This document shows, in pieces, positions 9,936 through 19,552 of a DNA stretch of 64,000 nt. Made by a program: the position numbers and the translations under genes. This DNA comes from Bacteroidota bacterium (lineage in GTDB: Bacteria; Bacteroidota; Bacteroidia; Chitinophagales; Chitinophagaceae). Location of the stretch: positions 1 to 64,000 of the forward strand of contig JADJZY010000010.1 of assembly GCA_016715505.1 (NCBI GenBank), in the 5' to 3' direction. How positions within the stretch are numbered: position 1 is the first letter of the stretch; every line of letters begins with the position of its first letter. The notes beneath the pieces were generated by a model that was not told the origin of the DNA, searched no databases, and saw nothing but the letters and a program-made list of their open reading frames with translations.

Positions 9936-11408
9936 TCATTCCGGCATCACCCATATTTTCTCCACCCTGGTATGCCCTCCGGCCTTCAGCGCTAAAAAGT
10001 AGATTCCTGCATTCAATCCACGAACATCAATCATTTTATCTTTTCCACGATAAACCACCTGCCCATCTATGGTCCAAAGCTGAACATCTAAGTGCTCTTC
10101 GTCTGTTTTTAAATAGATTTTATCGCTCACAGGGTTGGGATAAACTTGTATTTCAGGCACGAACAAGTCTGCACCCGATTTTGTTGGAATTCCAAAAGGA
10201 TATTTTAATACCAACAAATTCTCCGCATTCTGATAAACATATACTCCATGCGACATTGAATACGTTGTGAAAAATTGTTGCCTTCCGGCTAAGAGCAATA
10301 CATCTCCATTGAAATCGATATCTATACTTTGTGCATGATAAGTGTATGCGCTATCAATGAGCAATTGACCATTGTAGGTATGTGATTGCCAAATGTCGGC
10401 CTCCAGGTATTGATGTTGTCCTATTTGCCCATTCGTATCCAAGGTACTCACAAATCCTTTTTCCAAACCCATACAATTCAAAAAAGTATCTGTATTCATA
10501 CAATTCCAAACAACTCCGGTTATATAAAGGGTATCCTGATACAAGACTATATCATTGCTCTGGTACTGATTAAAATTTTCGATACTTGTAATCCAGATGC
10601 TGTCGCCCTGACTCAAATCAATTTTCTGAATATGAAGTTGTGACTTGGCGTTCGTCATTCGCTTCGTTCCCGTTACATAAGCATAATGTCCGCTTACTTG
10701 GGCTTGTTGGGGGTTAAATGATAATGTTTTCCATAAAAGGGTATCCAATTGTGCATCCAACACTAAAATACCCGGAGCCAGATTGTCTCGCAATATCATA
10801 ATCTCATCCCCACTTGTTTGAACCAACGTATGATTGTTCCCATTCAAGTTCCTTTGATTCAACAAATTACCTGCGGTATCCAATTGCAATATTCTACGCG
10901 GTTCGAGTAAGTATAGTTTATCTCCATGGCCTCTTTCCAGCCCTTTCAAACCCAAACAATTACTATACAAAGCTTCAAAAGATTTTGTCCAAATCCTTTC
11001 GCCACTTTGATCTAATTTAACTAGTGTATGATATGATTTCGCACAAACCGAAGGAAAAGAAACCGTCATCAAAACACTATCTAACAAAACAAAAGTATTC
11101 TGCCCATCTGCATAAACACCTCCCAAACCAAGAAGTTCATGATACCCCGATACATTGAGATTCTTTTGCCAGTTTTTTTGCCAAACCAATTGTCCGTTCG
11201 ACTGATACCTCGATAAATGAATCCCGTCTCCGGCAGTAAATGTGGTATTGTTATGAGCTGCTACCAAAAAATCACCATTCGAAAATCGGATCACTTGTTT
11301 GGCCTTTTCAGTTAACCATTGGTCGCCAATCAACAAAGGGAAATTTGTTTGGGCTTTTGCAAAGGTCGATACCCAGACTAACAGGGTAAGCAGTAATCGT
11401 CTTTTCAT
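9936..11408 (-). CDS. T9SS type-A sorted secreted protein, WD/NHL-like repeats
   Basis: The 490-residue product has a signal peptide (MKRRLLLTLLVWVSTFAKAQ) and a C-terminal sorting domain starting IQVYPNPVSDKIYL and containing DVRGLNAGIYFLALK. The middle has repeated blocks of the type GDKLYLLEPRRILQLDTAGN and YQSNDIVLYQDTLYITGVVW, which look like a beta-propeller that reports logged values. This architecture is common among Bacteroidota surface proteins of unknown function. It is a single gene: the pnp terminator lies upstream and the repeat element downstream. Export through T9SS is inferred from the sorting domain. Confidence 0.8.
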   Translation of the reverse strand: MKRRLLLTLLVWVSTFAKAQTNFPLLIGDQWLTEKAKQVIRFSNGDFLVAAHNNTTFTAGDGIHLSRYQSNGQLVWQKNWQKNLNVSGYHELLGLGGVYADGQNTFVLLDSVLMTVSFPSVCAKSYHTLVKLDQSGERIWTKSFEALYSNCLGLKGLERGHGDKLYLLEPRRILQLDTAGNLLNQRNLNGNNHTLVQTSGDEIMILRDNLAPGILVLDAQLDTLLWKTLSFNPQQAQVSGHYAYVTGTKRMTNAKSQLHIQKIDLSQGDSIWITSIENFNQYQSNDIVLYQDTLYITGVVWNCMNTDTFLNCMGLEKGFVSTLDTNGQIGQHQYLEADIWQSHTYNGQLLIDSAYTYHAQSIDIDFNGDVLLLAGRQQFFTTYSMSHGVYVYQNAENLLVLKYPFGIPTKSGADLFVPEIQVYPNPVSDKIYLKTDEEHLDVQLWTIDGQVVYRGKDKMIDVRGLNAGIYFLALKAGGHTRVEKIWVMPE

Positions 11409-11511
11409 CGGTCAATTTTTTTCAAATTAAAAGTTTTCTGAAAATACTGGTAGTTCTTTAACCTATTCACCGAAGAAACTGGCAATTCAGGTTACCAAAA
11501 CCCATAAAATG

Positions 11512-11537
11512 CCAAAGCCCCCTTTCGGAGGCTTTGG
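11512..11537 (-). terminator. Terminator after pnp
   Basis: An 8-bp stem (CCAAAGCC / GGCTTTGG) with a 10-base loop lies 22 bp beyond the pnp stop codon on the minus strand and is followed by CATTTTATG. This fits a Rho-independent terminator for pnp. Confidence 0.7.
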
Positions 11538-11558
11538 TTAACTATTTCCATACGATTC

Positions 11559-13685
11559 TTATCCTTCCTTTTGTTCAGGTTTAGGAATCAACACTTTTCT
11601 CGAAAATTTGTATTTACCGGTTTTCGGATCCGTACCGGTTAATTTCACCTGTACTTTATCGCCTTCTTTAAATACACCATCCATGGTTTCTAATCGTTTC
11701 CAGCTTATTTCACTGATGTGTAATAAACCTTGTTTACCAGGAAGGAATTCAACGAAAGCGCCAAATGGCATAATCGATTTTACGGTAGAATCATATACCG
11801 TACCTACTTCGGGTACTGCAACAATGCCTTTAATCCAAGACAAGGCTCTGTCTAAGCCCTCTTTTTGTTTGGAGAAAATACTCACATGGCCTTTATCACC
11901 CACCTCTTCAATGGAGATTGTGGTACCGGTTTCACGTTGAATTTCTTGAATAATTTTACCACCTGGTCCAATCACTGCACCAATAAATTCTTTATCAATG
12001 GCCAAGAATTCCATACGAGGCGCATGCGGTTTCAGGTCTTCACGTTTTTCAGGAATACATTGATACATGGCATCCAAAATATGCATACGGCCATCTCTCG
12101 CTTGTGCAAGTGCCTGACGCATAATATCCATACTCAAACCATCTACTTTAATATCCATCTGAATACCACAAATTCCATCACGGGTTCCGGTTACTTTAAA
12201 GTCCATATCACCCAAATGATCTTCATCGCCCAGGATATCGGTGAGCACGACACATGCGCCATCTTCACGCGAAATCAATCCCATCGCCACACCTGATACG
12301 TGTTTTGGAATAGACACCCCGGCATCCATTAAAGCCAGCGAACCGGCACAAACGGTAGCCATGGATGATGACCCATTACTTTCCAAAATATCTGAAATCA
12401 CCCGTATCGTATAAGGGAATTTTTCTTTAACCGGAATCACTTGTTTTAATGAACGTTGGGCTAAGTTACCATGGCCTACTTCTCGTCGACCCGGTCCGCG
12501 CATCGGTTTAATTTCACCGGTGGAGAATGGCGGAAAGTTATAGTGTAAATAGAAACTACTATACTCACTGCTCTCTGCATCTTCAATCAGTTTTTCATCT
12601 TCAGGTGTTCCCAAAGTTACAGTGGTGAGCGATTGTGTTTCACCACGCGTAAACAATGCCGTTCCATGCGGCGAAGGCAGAAAATCGATTTCCATCTCCA
12701 AAGGTCGAACCACATCCAAAGCACGTCCATCCAAACGCACTTTTTCGTCCAACATCATATTGCGGATTACTTCCTTCTCCAATTTGTGATAATAATATCC
12801 AACCAAAGCTGCATCTTCTTCAGGCAATTCACCCAAATGTTCTACCAACTCTTTTTCGATCGCTTTAAAGGCATCACTTCTTTCATGTTTGGCCGAAGCT
12901 GATTTAGCGACTTGGTATATTTTGTCTTTGGCAAACGCCCCGATTTTTTCTTTCAGTTCATCGTTGCGATATGGCTTGGTGTAATCGCGTTTAGCCGGCG
13001 ATCCCACCATTTCCCATAATTCCTTTTGGGCCTGAACTTGTTTGCGTATTGCCTGATGACCGGCTTCAATCGCCTGAATCAAATCTTCTTCACTACATTC
13101 TTTACTTTCACCTTCAACCATCATGATATTTTTATCCGTGGCAGCGATGATGAAATCCATATCTGATTCTAACATTTGACTGCGGGTCGGATTAATCACC
13201 ATTTGTCCATTGATACGCGATACACGTACCTCAGAAATAATTTCCTGAATAGGCACATCCGAAACCGCCAATGCTGCTGATGCCGCCAAACAAGCCAATG
13301 CATCCGGCATAATTTCCGGATCAGATGATACCAGGGTTACCAAAACCTGTACATCACATAAATAATCATCCGGGAATAATGGACGCAAGGCGCGATCGAT
13401 TAAACGGGAGATTAAAATTTCATAATCACTGAGACGACCTTCTCTTTTAAAGAAAGATCCGGGAATACGTCCGGCAGCCGCAAATTTTTCCTGATAATCT
13501 ACTGATAAAGGGAAAAAAGATTGACCCGGTTTGGGTTCTTTATTGGCGACAACGGTTGCCAAAATTGCGCATTTGCCCATGCGCACCAGTGCTGAACCAT
13601 CAGCCTGGCGGGCCAGTTTGCCCGTTTCGATGGTTATTTCACGACCATCACCTAAGTCGAAGGTCTTTGATTTTAATTGAAACAT
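11559..13685 (-). CDS. pnp: Polyribonucleotide nucleotidyltransferase (PNPase)
   Basis: PNPase degrades RNA 3'-to-5' by phosphorolysis and can also add tails. The 708-residue length matches the family (about 700-715). Two RNase PH-like domains are present (FFKREGRLSDYEILISRLID near residue 83; FPPFSTGEIKPMRGPGRREV near 390), with metal-site residues in TDILGDEDHLGDMDFK near 490. A KH domain follows (FIGAVIGPGGKIIQEIQRET), then an S1 domain (GTVYDSTVKSIMPFGAFVEF). It lies downstream of rpsO in the widespread rpsO-pnp order. Highly confident. Confidence 0.97.
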   Translation of the reverse strand: MFQLKSKTFDLGDGREITIETGKLARQADGSALVRMGKCAILATVVANKEPKPGQSFFPLSVDYQEKFAAAGRIPGSFFKREGRLSDYEILISRLIDRALRPLFPDDYLCDVQVLVTLVSSDPEIMPDALACLAASAALAVSDVPIQEIISEVRVSRINGQMVINPTRSQMLESDMDFIIAATDKNIMMVEGESKECSEEDLIQAIEAGHQAIRKQVQAQKELWEMVGSPAKRDYTKPYRNDELKEKIGAFAKDKIYQVAKSASAKHERSDAFKAIEKELVEHLGELPEEDAALVGYYYHKLEKEVIRNMMLDEKVRLDGRALDVVRPLEMEIDFLPSPHGTALFTRGETQSLTTVTLGTPEDEKLIEDAESSEYSSFYLHYNFPPFSTGEIKPMRGPGRREVGHGNLAQRSLKQVIPVKEKFPYTIRVISDILESNGSSSMATVCAGSLALMDAGVSIPKHVSGVAMGLISREDGACVVLTDILGDEDHLGDMDFKVTGTRDGICGIQMDIKVDGLSMDIMRQALAQARDGRMHILDAMYQCIPEKREDLKPHAPRMEFLAIDKEFIGAVIGPGGKIIQEIQRETGTTISIEEVGDKGHVSIFSKQKEGLDRALSWIKGIVAVPEVGTVYDSTVKSIMPFGAFVEFLPGKQGLLHISEISWKRLETMDGVFKEGDKVQVKLTGTDPKTGKYKFSRKVLIPKPEQKEG

Positions 13686-13874
13686 GATTGTTTTTTTAAA
13701 TGATAAATGGCGCTTTGCTTAATGGGTGGCCCGATTCATGACGCCTGGTTTAGATAAAAACCATCCGTGATTATACGAAGGATTGTGCACCTTGACGAAT
13801 TCATGCTTAAAATGCTGTCATCTGTTGAGCACTAAAAACTCGATACGATGAACACCCTACCCCAAAAAGAGCAA

Positions 13875-13897
13875 TTCCCAACCGTAAAGATTGGGAA
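13875..13897 (-). terminator. Hairpin after rpsO
   Basis: The arms TTCCCAA and TTGGGAA pair around a 9-base loop, 11 bp past the rpsO stop on the minus strand, followed by a CTCTTTTT tract. It probably terminates or attenuates transcription between rpsO and pnp, as in the rpsO-pnp spacers of other bacteria. Confidence 0.55.
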
Positions 13898-13907
13898 CGC
13901 CTGAAAA

Positions 13908-14180
13908 TTATTTTCTTAAGCCTAAAGTGACTAATAAAGCCCTGTAGCCTGCGAGGTTCGTTTTTGCTAAATAAGACAACAATTGTTTACGTTGGCCTAC
14001 CAGTTGAATCAGACCACGATTTGAACTGAAGTCTTTTTTATTCGACTGCATGTGACCTGAAATGTGTTTGATACGTTCTGTCAACATGGCGATTTGTCCT
14101 TCAATCGAACCCGTATTGGTTTCGCTTCCGCCATGAGTTTTGAACAATTCTTTTTTGCGTTCTTTTGTTAATACTGACAT
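13908..14180 (-). CDS. rpsO: 30S ribosomal protein uS15
   Basis: The 90-residue protein matches uS15 over its full length: HGGSETNTGSIEGQIAMLTE, HMQSNKKDFSSNRGLIQLVG, and the basic end RALLVTLGLRK. uS15 is an early-binding 16S rRNA protein in the 30S platform. The gene is followed by pnp in the same direction, 222 bp downstream. The upstream spacer contains CTACTTTCGC, a near match to the phylum -7 box. Confidence 0.97.
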   Translation of the reverse strand: MSVLTKERKKELFKTHGGSETNTGSIEGQIAMLTERIKHISGHMQSNKKDFSSNRGLIQLVGQRKQLLSYLAKTNLAGYRALLVTLGLRK

Positions 14181-14323
14181 CTTTAAAGTATTAGGTTTTC
14201 TATTTTATTCGGCTGCGAAAGTAGCACAATTTAATAAACATCCCAATTTATACGCTTTCTTTTCTAGAACAAGCTCGTAAAAAGTTGTTATTTGTTGTTC
14301 TTATTAAACTTTTTCTGGATATA

Positions 14324-14929
14324 TCAGGCCTCAATCCCCTTTTTTTCTACAAAAATTTGTTTTCGCCAGGTAAAGTATCCCATCAATCCAACCACCAGAA
14401 AAACAAGGGTTAATATCGCTGATAATTGCAGGCTTTTATACAGCAATAATGGTATGGCCAAAACATTCGAAACACTCAACCATAACCAACTTTCCAGTTT
14501 CCTGTAAATCAACAAGGCACTGCCAACCCAAGCCAGGGCCGAAACCAAAGCATCTGCCTGAGGGACTGTGCTATCCGTAAAATATCTTAAAATAAGGTAC
14601 TGTCCAATGAATAGTCCGGTCAGAGCCAAAAATCCGCGGATATGCTCCTTTTTACTGCAAACGCTAATGGTTCTCTCTTCTTTTCCCTTGGATACACCCC
14701 ACATCCAATAACCGATAAAACTAATCACCACATAATAAGCATTCAAGCACGACTCGGCGTACAGGCCCGAAATCATAAACAGCCAGGTAAAAATTCCTGC
14801 ACTGGATGCTCCCGCTAAAAAATTGACCCTTAAATTATATCGGGCCAGCCAAACTTGTGCAATGCCGAGCACAAAAGCATACCATTCCAGTACACTCGTT
14901 TGCTTAAATTGGGCAATGATATCCTGCAT
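14324..14929 (-). CDS. pnuC: Nicotinamide riboside transporter PnuC
   Basis: The 201-residue protein has about seven hydrophobic segments and the PnuC features: an N-terminal EWYAFVLGIAQVWLA helix, FIGYWMWG in the middle, and the substrate-site helix ESWLWLSVSNVLAIPLLLYK. PnuC proteins move nicotinamide riboside into the cell by facilitated diffusion for NAD synthesis. No nadR kinase lies next to it in this window. The gene is divergent from the fucosidase gene. The annotated start (MQDIIAQF) matches family starts. Confidence 0.9.
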   Translation of the reverse strand: MQDIIAQFKQTSVLEWYAFVLGIAQVWLARYNLRVNFLAGASSAGIFTWLFMISGLYAESCLNAYYVVISFIGYWMWGVSKGKEERTISVCSKKEHIRGFLALTGLFIGQYLILRYFTDSTVPQADALVSALAWVGSALLIYRKLESWLWLSVSNVLAIPLLLYKSLQLSAILTLVFLVVGLMGYFTWRKQIFVEKKGIEA

Positions 14930-15012
14930 TTAATGGGCAATTTACATTCTTCGCAGCATCCGGATATTAGTTTTTGCCGGCTTTGTATTATTTTGTCAAT
15001 TATTGCAGACAA

Positions 15013-16464
15013 ATGAACAAAAAGGATCTTCTATTTTTCATACTATTTTGTTGTTGCTCTTCGAATCATCTTCAGGCACAGCAACAAGCTTATTTCCCCG
15101 ACCCCGACCCTCAAATTCGCGCAAGGATTGATGAATGGCAGGATTTAAAATTCGGATTGCTGATGCACTGGGGCGCATATAGTCAATGGGGAATTGTCGA
15201 AAGCTGGAGTATTTGCCCCGAAGACCTTTCATGGGCGAGTGGAGGAAGGAAAAAAGAATTTGATCAGGGGTATTTCGACTATCTTAAAAAATACGAATCA
15301 CTTCCTAAAACTTTTAACCCGCAAAAATTCGATCCGGATCTTTGGGCAGATGCTGCTCAAAAAGCGGGTATGCGATATGTGGTTTTTACAACCAAACATC
15401 ATGATGGGTTTTGTATGTTCGATACCAAACAAAGCAATTATAAAATTACAGATACCGCTTGTGCTTTTGGACGAGAGGATGGTCGCGATGTGAGCGCCGA
15501 AATTTTTAAATCCTTCCGCAAAAAAGGTTTATGGACCGGAGCCTATTTTTCAAAACCCGATTGGCATAGCGATTATTATTGGTGGAAAAAATTCCCACCG
15601 GTGGATAGGCATTGTAATTACTCCATTGAAAAATACCCTGAACAATGGAAAAAATTTAAGGATTTTACTTATGCTCAAATCAATGAATTGGTCAGCAATT
15701 ATGGTCAGATGGATATTCTGTGGCTCGATGGTGGCTGGGTCAGACCTATCGATTCCCTAGAACTTAAAAATTATTTGTTCGAAAAATATGAAGGCAGTCG
15801 ATATGCACGAAATCCTCAAAGCCAGGATATTCAAATGGGTGAGCTGGTAAAAATGGCGCGATCAAAACAACCAAATCTCATTGTTGTTGACCGAGCCGTT
15901 CCGGGTATCTATCAAAACTATCTGACTCCCGAACAACATATTCCCGAAAAAGGCCTACCCTATCCCTGGGAAACTTGTATGACCATGGCCGGAAGCTGGA
16001 GCCATGTGCCCGGCGATCATTATAAAAGTAGCAATGAGTTGATCGAAAAATTGGTGGATATTGTGAGTAAAGGCGGAAATCTACTGCTCAATATCGGACC
16101 TGCCGCCGATGGTTCATGGGATGATACCGCTTATGCCCGCTTAAAGGATATCGGCGAATGGATGCAAATCAATCAAGAGGCTATTTATGCAACCCGCCCT
16201 TTTCAGGTATTCCAAGATGGTGAAAACGTTCGATTTTGCCAGAGCAAGGATGGGAAAAAACAATTTATATTCTTATTTGAATTTCCGGAGCAGCCGTTGG
16301 TATTGAAACGTATGCCTTTTCAGACATCTACCAAACTACATTTTATGGGTGATCGGGAAAGTTTAAAGTGGACTCGAACCAAGGAACAATCCATTCAGAT
16401 TGAATTACCGTCGCACAAAAAAGCATTGGGAAAATTTGTATGGGTCATAGAGGTGAACCCTTAA
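15013..16464 (+). CDS. Secreted alpha-L-fucosidase (GH29)
   Basis: The frame is open from 14974, but the ATG at 15013 places a signal peptide (MNKKDLLFFILFCCCSSNHL, ending LQAQ) at the start and is preferred, giving 483 residues. GH29 landmarks are clear: LKFGLLMHWGAYSQWG, TTKHHDGFCMFDT, and MDILWLDGGWV, whose Asp is the predicted nucleophile, plus KGGNLLLNIGPAADG. The enzyme removes alpha-linked L-fucose from glycans, probably in the periplasm, as there is no T9SS sorting domain. No susC/susD pair or other glycosidase lies nearby, so it is not part of a polysaccharide utilisation locus in this window. It ends 2 bp from the convergent rng gene. Confidence 0.92.
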   Translation: MNKKDLLFFILFCCCSSNHLQAQQQAYFPDPDPQIRARIDEWQDLKFGLLMHWGAYSQWGIVESWSICPEDLSWASGGRKKEFDQGYFDYLKKYESLPKTFNPQKFDPDLWADAAQKAGMRYVVFTTKHHDGFCMFDTKQSNYKITDTACAFGREDGRDVSAEIFKSFRKKGLWTGAYFSKPDWHSDYYWWKKFPPVDRHCNYSIEKYPEQWKKFKDFTYAQINELVSNYGQMDILWLDGGWVRPIDSLELKNYLFEKYEGSRYARNPQSQDIQMGELVKMARSKQPNLIVVDRAVPGIYQNYLTPEQHIPEKGLPYPWETCMTMAGSWSHVPGDHYKSSNELIEKLVDIVSKGGNLLLNIGPAADGSWDDTAYARLKDIGEWMQINQEAIYATRPFQVFQDGENVRFCQSKDGKKQFIFLFEFPEQPLVLKRMPFQTSTKLHFMGDRESLKWTRTKEQSIQIELPSHKKALGKFVWVIEVNP

Positions 16465-16466
16465 TT

Positions 16467-18020
16467 TCATATTTTGATTTCTTCCTCTGTACCTTCATCG
16501 AAGAACTTATACTGAAGAAACTCAAAACCTTCGTCCTCCTGAATGGTAAATGCGCCGTATTTCTTTTTCCATTTGTGAAAAATAGAATTAAAAAGCAATC
16601 CCTTCGTCAGATGTGACTTAATGATGGGATGCACATGCAGAGAAAGTCGGGTATTTAAATTGGCTTTCAGATATTTGATATGTTTTTCAATATCATCCAA
16701 TAACAATTGTGAAGATCTGACTTTACCGGTACCATGACAACTCGGACATGTTTCGCCGGTGGCAATATTGATTTCAGGCCTTAAACGTTGACGGGTAATT
16801 TGTAATAATCCAAACTTACTCAAAGGTAATACGGAATGTTTGGCGCGGTCGTCTTTCATGAATTGCTCAATCATCATGGATACTTCACGACGATGTTCAG
16901 CATTTTTCATATCAATAAAATCAACAATAATGATTCCTCCAATGTCCCGCAATCTTAACTGTCGGGCAATTTCACGAGCGGCCTCAAGATTGGTATTTAA
17001 AGCCGTGGCCTCCTGATTTTCATTGGAAAACTTGTGCCCGCTATTCACATCAATCACATGCAAGGCTTCTGTATGTTCAATGATGATATACCCTCCGCTA
17101 TCAAGCATCACTGTTTTACCAAATGAGGCTTTCACTTGTTTGGATACGCCAAAATGATCAAAAATGGTTTGTCCGTTTTGGTGTTGACTCACAATACTTT
17201 CACGTCCTGGGGCAATGCCGGCAATATATTCCCGCGCATCCTGAACAACAGAAGAGGCGTTGGCAATGATGCGGTTAAAATCTTTGTTGAGTAAATCCCT
17301 TAAAAGTGAAGTGGTTTTATTTTGCTCGGCCAGAATTTTAGTGGGTGGCTGTGCACCTTTCAAATTAAATTGAATAGCCTTCCAGGAATCAATGATTTGC
17401 AATAAGTCTTTATGAAGTTCGGCTGTGGATTGGCCTTCAGCGGCGGTTCGCACAATAACACCAAAATTAGCAGGCTTGATACTTTCAATAATCCTTTGCA
17501 GGCGTTTACGCTCTTCCGTAGAATGGATTTTTCGCGAAACATTGACAAAATTATTAAAAGGCGTAACCACAATAAAACGCCCCGGGAGCGACAATTCACA
17601 ACTAATTCGAGGCCCCTTGGAAGAGATCGGTTCTTTGAGAATTTGCACCAAAACATGGGGTTTCCCCTGAATCACTTCAGTCACCTTACCCGTCTTCACG
17701 ATTTCCTGCTCCAGCTTGAACTTCGAAAAATCAAATGGATTATCTGATTTTTCGTTCATGGCCAACTCTGTAAACTTCAGCAAACTTTTAAAGTAAGGGC
17801 TTAAATCGGTATAATGCAAGAAAGCATCCTTTTCGTGACCTATGTCCACGAAAACGGCATTCAATCCGGGCATTACTTTACGGACCTTACCTAAATACAG
17901 ATCACCAACATTAAAGTGCCCCCCGGAATTATCGAAATGTAATTCGACTAATTTTTTATCTTCCAATAAGGCAATTTCAACACCGGCATCCGAAGATTGG
18001 ATGATGAGTTCTTTGTTCAA
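16467..18020 (-). CDS. rng: Ribonuclease G/E family endoribonuclease
   Basis: The 517-residue length fits RNase G rather than the longer RNase E. An S1 domain is at the N-terminus (GDLYLGKVRKVMPGLNAVFV, then DIGHEKDAFLHYTDL). The catalytic aspartates lie in HVIDVNSGHKF (about D323) and IIVDFIDMKN (about D366), and the zinc-link cysteines in CPSCHGTGK. The enzyme cuts single-stranded RNA in mRNA turnover and rRNA maturation. The order rng - small ribosomal protein - TPR protein - HU is conserved in many Bacteroidota. Confidence 0.94.
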   Translation of the reverse strand: MNKELIIQSSDAGVEIALLEDKKLVELHFDNSGGHFNVGDLYLGKVRKVMPGLNAVFVDIGHEKDAFLHYTDLSPYFKSLLKFTELAMNEKSDNPFDFSKFKLEQEIVKTGKVTEVIQGKPHVLVQILKEPISSKGPRISCELSLPGRFIVVTPFNNFVNVSRKIHSTEERKRLQRIIESIKPANFGVIVRTAAEGQSTAELHKDLLQIIDSWKAIQFNLKGAQPPTKILAEQNKTTSLLRDLLNKDFNRIIANASSVVQDAREYIAGIAPGRESIVSQHQNGQTIFDHFGVSKQVKASFGKTVMLDSGGYIIIEHTEALHVIDVNSGHKFSNENQEATALNTNLEAAREIARQLRLRDIGGIIIVDFIDMKNAEHRREVSMMIEQFMKDDRAKHSVLPLSKFGLLQITRQRLRPEINIATGETCPSCHGTGKVRSSQLLLDDIEKHIKYLKANLNTRLSLHVHPIIKSHLTKGLLFNSIFHKWKKKYGAFTIQEDEGFEFLQYKFFDEGTEEEIKI

Positions 18021-18164
18021 AACACTGAATTATTGCTACTTCGAATAAACTTTAATCCATTAAAAGGCAAACAACAGAGATTGAAGCCTTTAACGAAAGA
18101 TGTATAAACGTCTGAATCATGCCAATGGGTGGCATGATTCAACGAAGCGAGTTCAAGAAGATGA

Positions 18165-18254
18165 TTATTTCTTCTTATGACGATTTTTTCTTAAGCGCTT
18201 TTTACGCTTGTGAGTAGCAATTTTATGACGTTTACGTTTTTTTCCGCAAGGCAT
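18165..18254 (-). CDS. 29-residue basic ribosomal protein (AURKAIP1/COX24-like)
   Basis: A 29-codon frame starts at the ATG at 18252-18254: it begins MPCGKKRKRHKIATHKRKKR and ends LRKNRHKKK. It has about 19 Lys/Arg/His residues. It matches a family found throughout Bacteroidota and annotated AURKAIP1/COX24 domain protein, which in a Flavobacterium ribosome structure was reported as an extra ribosomal protein (bL38, from memory). Position 3 is Cys where most homologues that I recall have Ser. It sits between rng and the TPR gene, the usual place for this family. Confidence 0.85.
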   Translation of the reverse strand: MPCGKKRKRHKIATHKRKKRLRKNRHKKK

Positions 18255-18281
18255 GGTAAATAATTTTAGTTTATAATATTT

Positions 18282-19130
18282 TTATTTAAAAGTCGATATA
18301 TACTGATCAATCTCTTTCGAAAAATCCGGATTGTTGACGATGCTTTTGCATTTTTCGAAGAGTTCAATGGCTTTTTGTTTATTGCCTTGATTTTTATAAG
18401 CCTCCGCCAAAAAATACATCGCTTCTGTATTATCCTTTTCGATCGTCAGAACGTGTTCCAATCGCTTAATAGCTTTGTCAAGTTGCCCCGACTGTATAGC
18501 CAATTTTCCTAAAACAATATTCGCGGAAACATTGTTGCTATCCTGCTTTGTGACTTCACGCAAAAGAGTTACACCCTTCATTGTTTCGCCGGTTCCTTCC
18601 GTATAGCAGGTTGCTAAAGCGATTTTGGAGTCGAGGTTAGAAGGATTGATTTCCAGTGCTTTACTAAAAATCTGAATCGCTTCCTGTGCCTGCCACCTCC
18701 TGATGTCCGGCTTTTCTGTTTTTTGCAGAAGAGCCAGAAACAGATTCCCGGCAAAAGTGACACTTTTTTCAGTATTTTCCAAAAAAGCGCCCTTTTTGTA
18801 ATAAAAAGCTGCAATATTTAAATCATTTTGGGCTTCCCAAAACTCAGCAATATCCCGGAAACCTTCTGGCTTTTGAGTTTCAAGGGCTGTCTGGGTCAAA
18901 GCTTTTGCTCTTTCTTGAAGGGTGGCGTTCAACTTTTCGGTCACCTTTTTTTCGTAAGCCACAAAATCAAGGGCAGATGTATCTGCTTCATGCTGATGTG
19001 AGTCTCCGGCATTCATTTCCTGACGGTCGGTTTGTTTACTGACCTTGGATCCCTTAAAATTGCCCAAAAAGTAAAGGGCTGCCACCAATACGATTGCAGC
19101 CCCAATAAAAATTAGTTGATTTTTTTGCAC
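18282..19130 (-). CDS. Membrane-anchored TPR protein
   Basis: The 282-residue protein has an N-terminal membrane helix (LIFIGAAIVLVAALYFLGNF), a charged linker, and at least four tetratricopeptide repeats, for example SKIALATCYTEGTGETMKGV, ANIVLGKLAIQSGQLDKAIK and AMYFLAEAYKNQGNKQKAIE. TPR arrays bind partner proteins; the partner is unknown. This gene lies between HU and rng in many Bacteroidota, and its topology suggests one transmembrane anchor with the repeats outside the cytoplasm. Function unassigned. Confidence 0.85.
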   Translation of the reverse strand: MQKNQLIFIGAAIVLVAALYFLGNFKGSKVSKQTDRQEMNAGDSHQHEADTSALDFVAYEKKVTEKLNATLQERAKALTQTALETQKPEGFRDIAEFWEAQNDLNIAAFYYKKGAFLENTEKSVTFAGNLFLALLQKTEKPDIRRWQAQEAIQIFSKALEINPSNLDSKIALATCYTEGTGETMKGVTLLREVTKQDSNNVSANIVLGKLAIQSGQLDKAIKRLEHVLTIEKDNTEAMYFLAEAYKNQGNKQKAIELFEKCKSIVNNPDFSKEIDQYISTFK

Positions 19131-19186
19131 CTGGCGTTTTGATTGAATGGATTAATCCTCCTTGATAACCTCAATATTGGATGATT

Positions 19187-19462
19187 TCAATTTTTAACTT
19201 CTTCGGTAAATTCCTTGGCAGGCTTGAAACTAGGGATATAATGTTCCGGGATATAAACCGTTGTATTCTTTTTGATGTTTCTTCCCACTTTTGCGGCACG
19301 CTTTTTGGTTATAAAACTTCCGAAACCTCGGATATAAACATTTTCGCCTTCCGCCAAAGCTTTCTTTACATTGGTAAAGAAACTCTCTATGGACACCAGT
19401 ACATCCACCTTGGGTACACCGGTTTGCTCTGCTATTTGATTAATCAAGTCAGCTTTCTTCAC
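19187..19462 (-). CDS. HU/IHF-family DNA-binding protein
   Basis: The 91-residue protein has the HU fold: helices from KKADLINQIAEQTGVPKVDV, the beta arm with GENVYIRGFGSFITKKRAAK, and the conserved RNIKKNTTVYIPEHYIPSFK followed by PAKEF. It bends and compacts DNA as a dimer. IPEHYIPSFK is typical of the Bacteroidota form placed next to mutY. It is divergent from mutY, with a -7 box at 19495-19502. Confidence 0.95.
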   Translation of the reverse strand: MKKADLINQIAEQTGVPKVDVLVSIESFFTNVKKALAEGENVYIRGFGSFITKKRAAKVGRNIKKNTTVYIPEHYIPSFKPAKEFTEEVKN

Positions 19463-19494
19463 AGTAGTATTATTTTTGTTGTTCTTTTAACGCA

Positions 19495-19502
19495 CAAATT
19501 TA
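19495..19502 (-). promoter_or_regulatory. -7 box for HU gene
   Basis: TAAATTTG on the minus strand matches TAnnTTTG and is 32 bp upstream of the HU start codon. A clear -33 TTTG is not visible. Confidence 0.5.
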
Positions 19503-19552
19503 ATCTTTTTTTTGTAAGTATTTTATTTTTTTCGCTTTTAACAATTGTATAA

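Noticed and set aside
14974..15012. Longer N-terminus for the fucosidase
   Set aside because: The extra 13 residues would bury the signal peptide; the ATG at 15013 is a better start.
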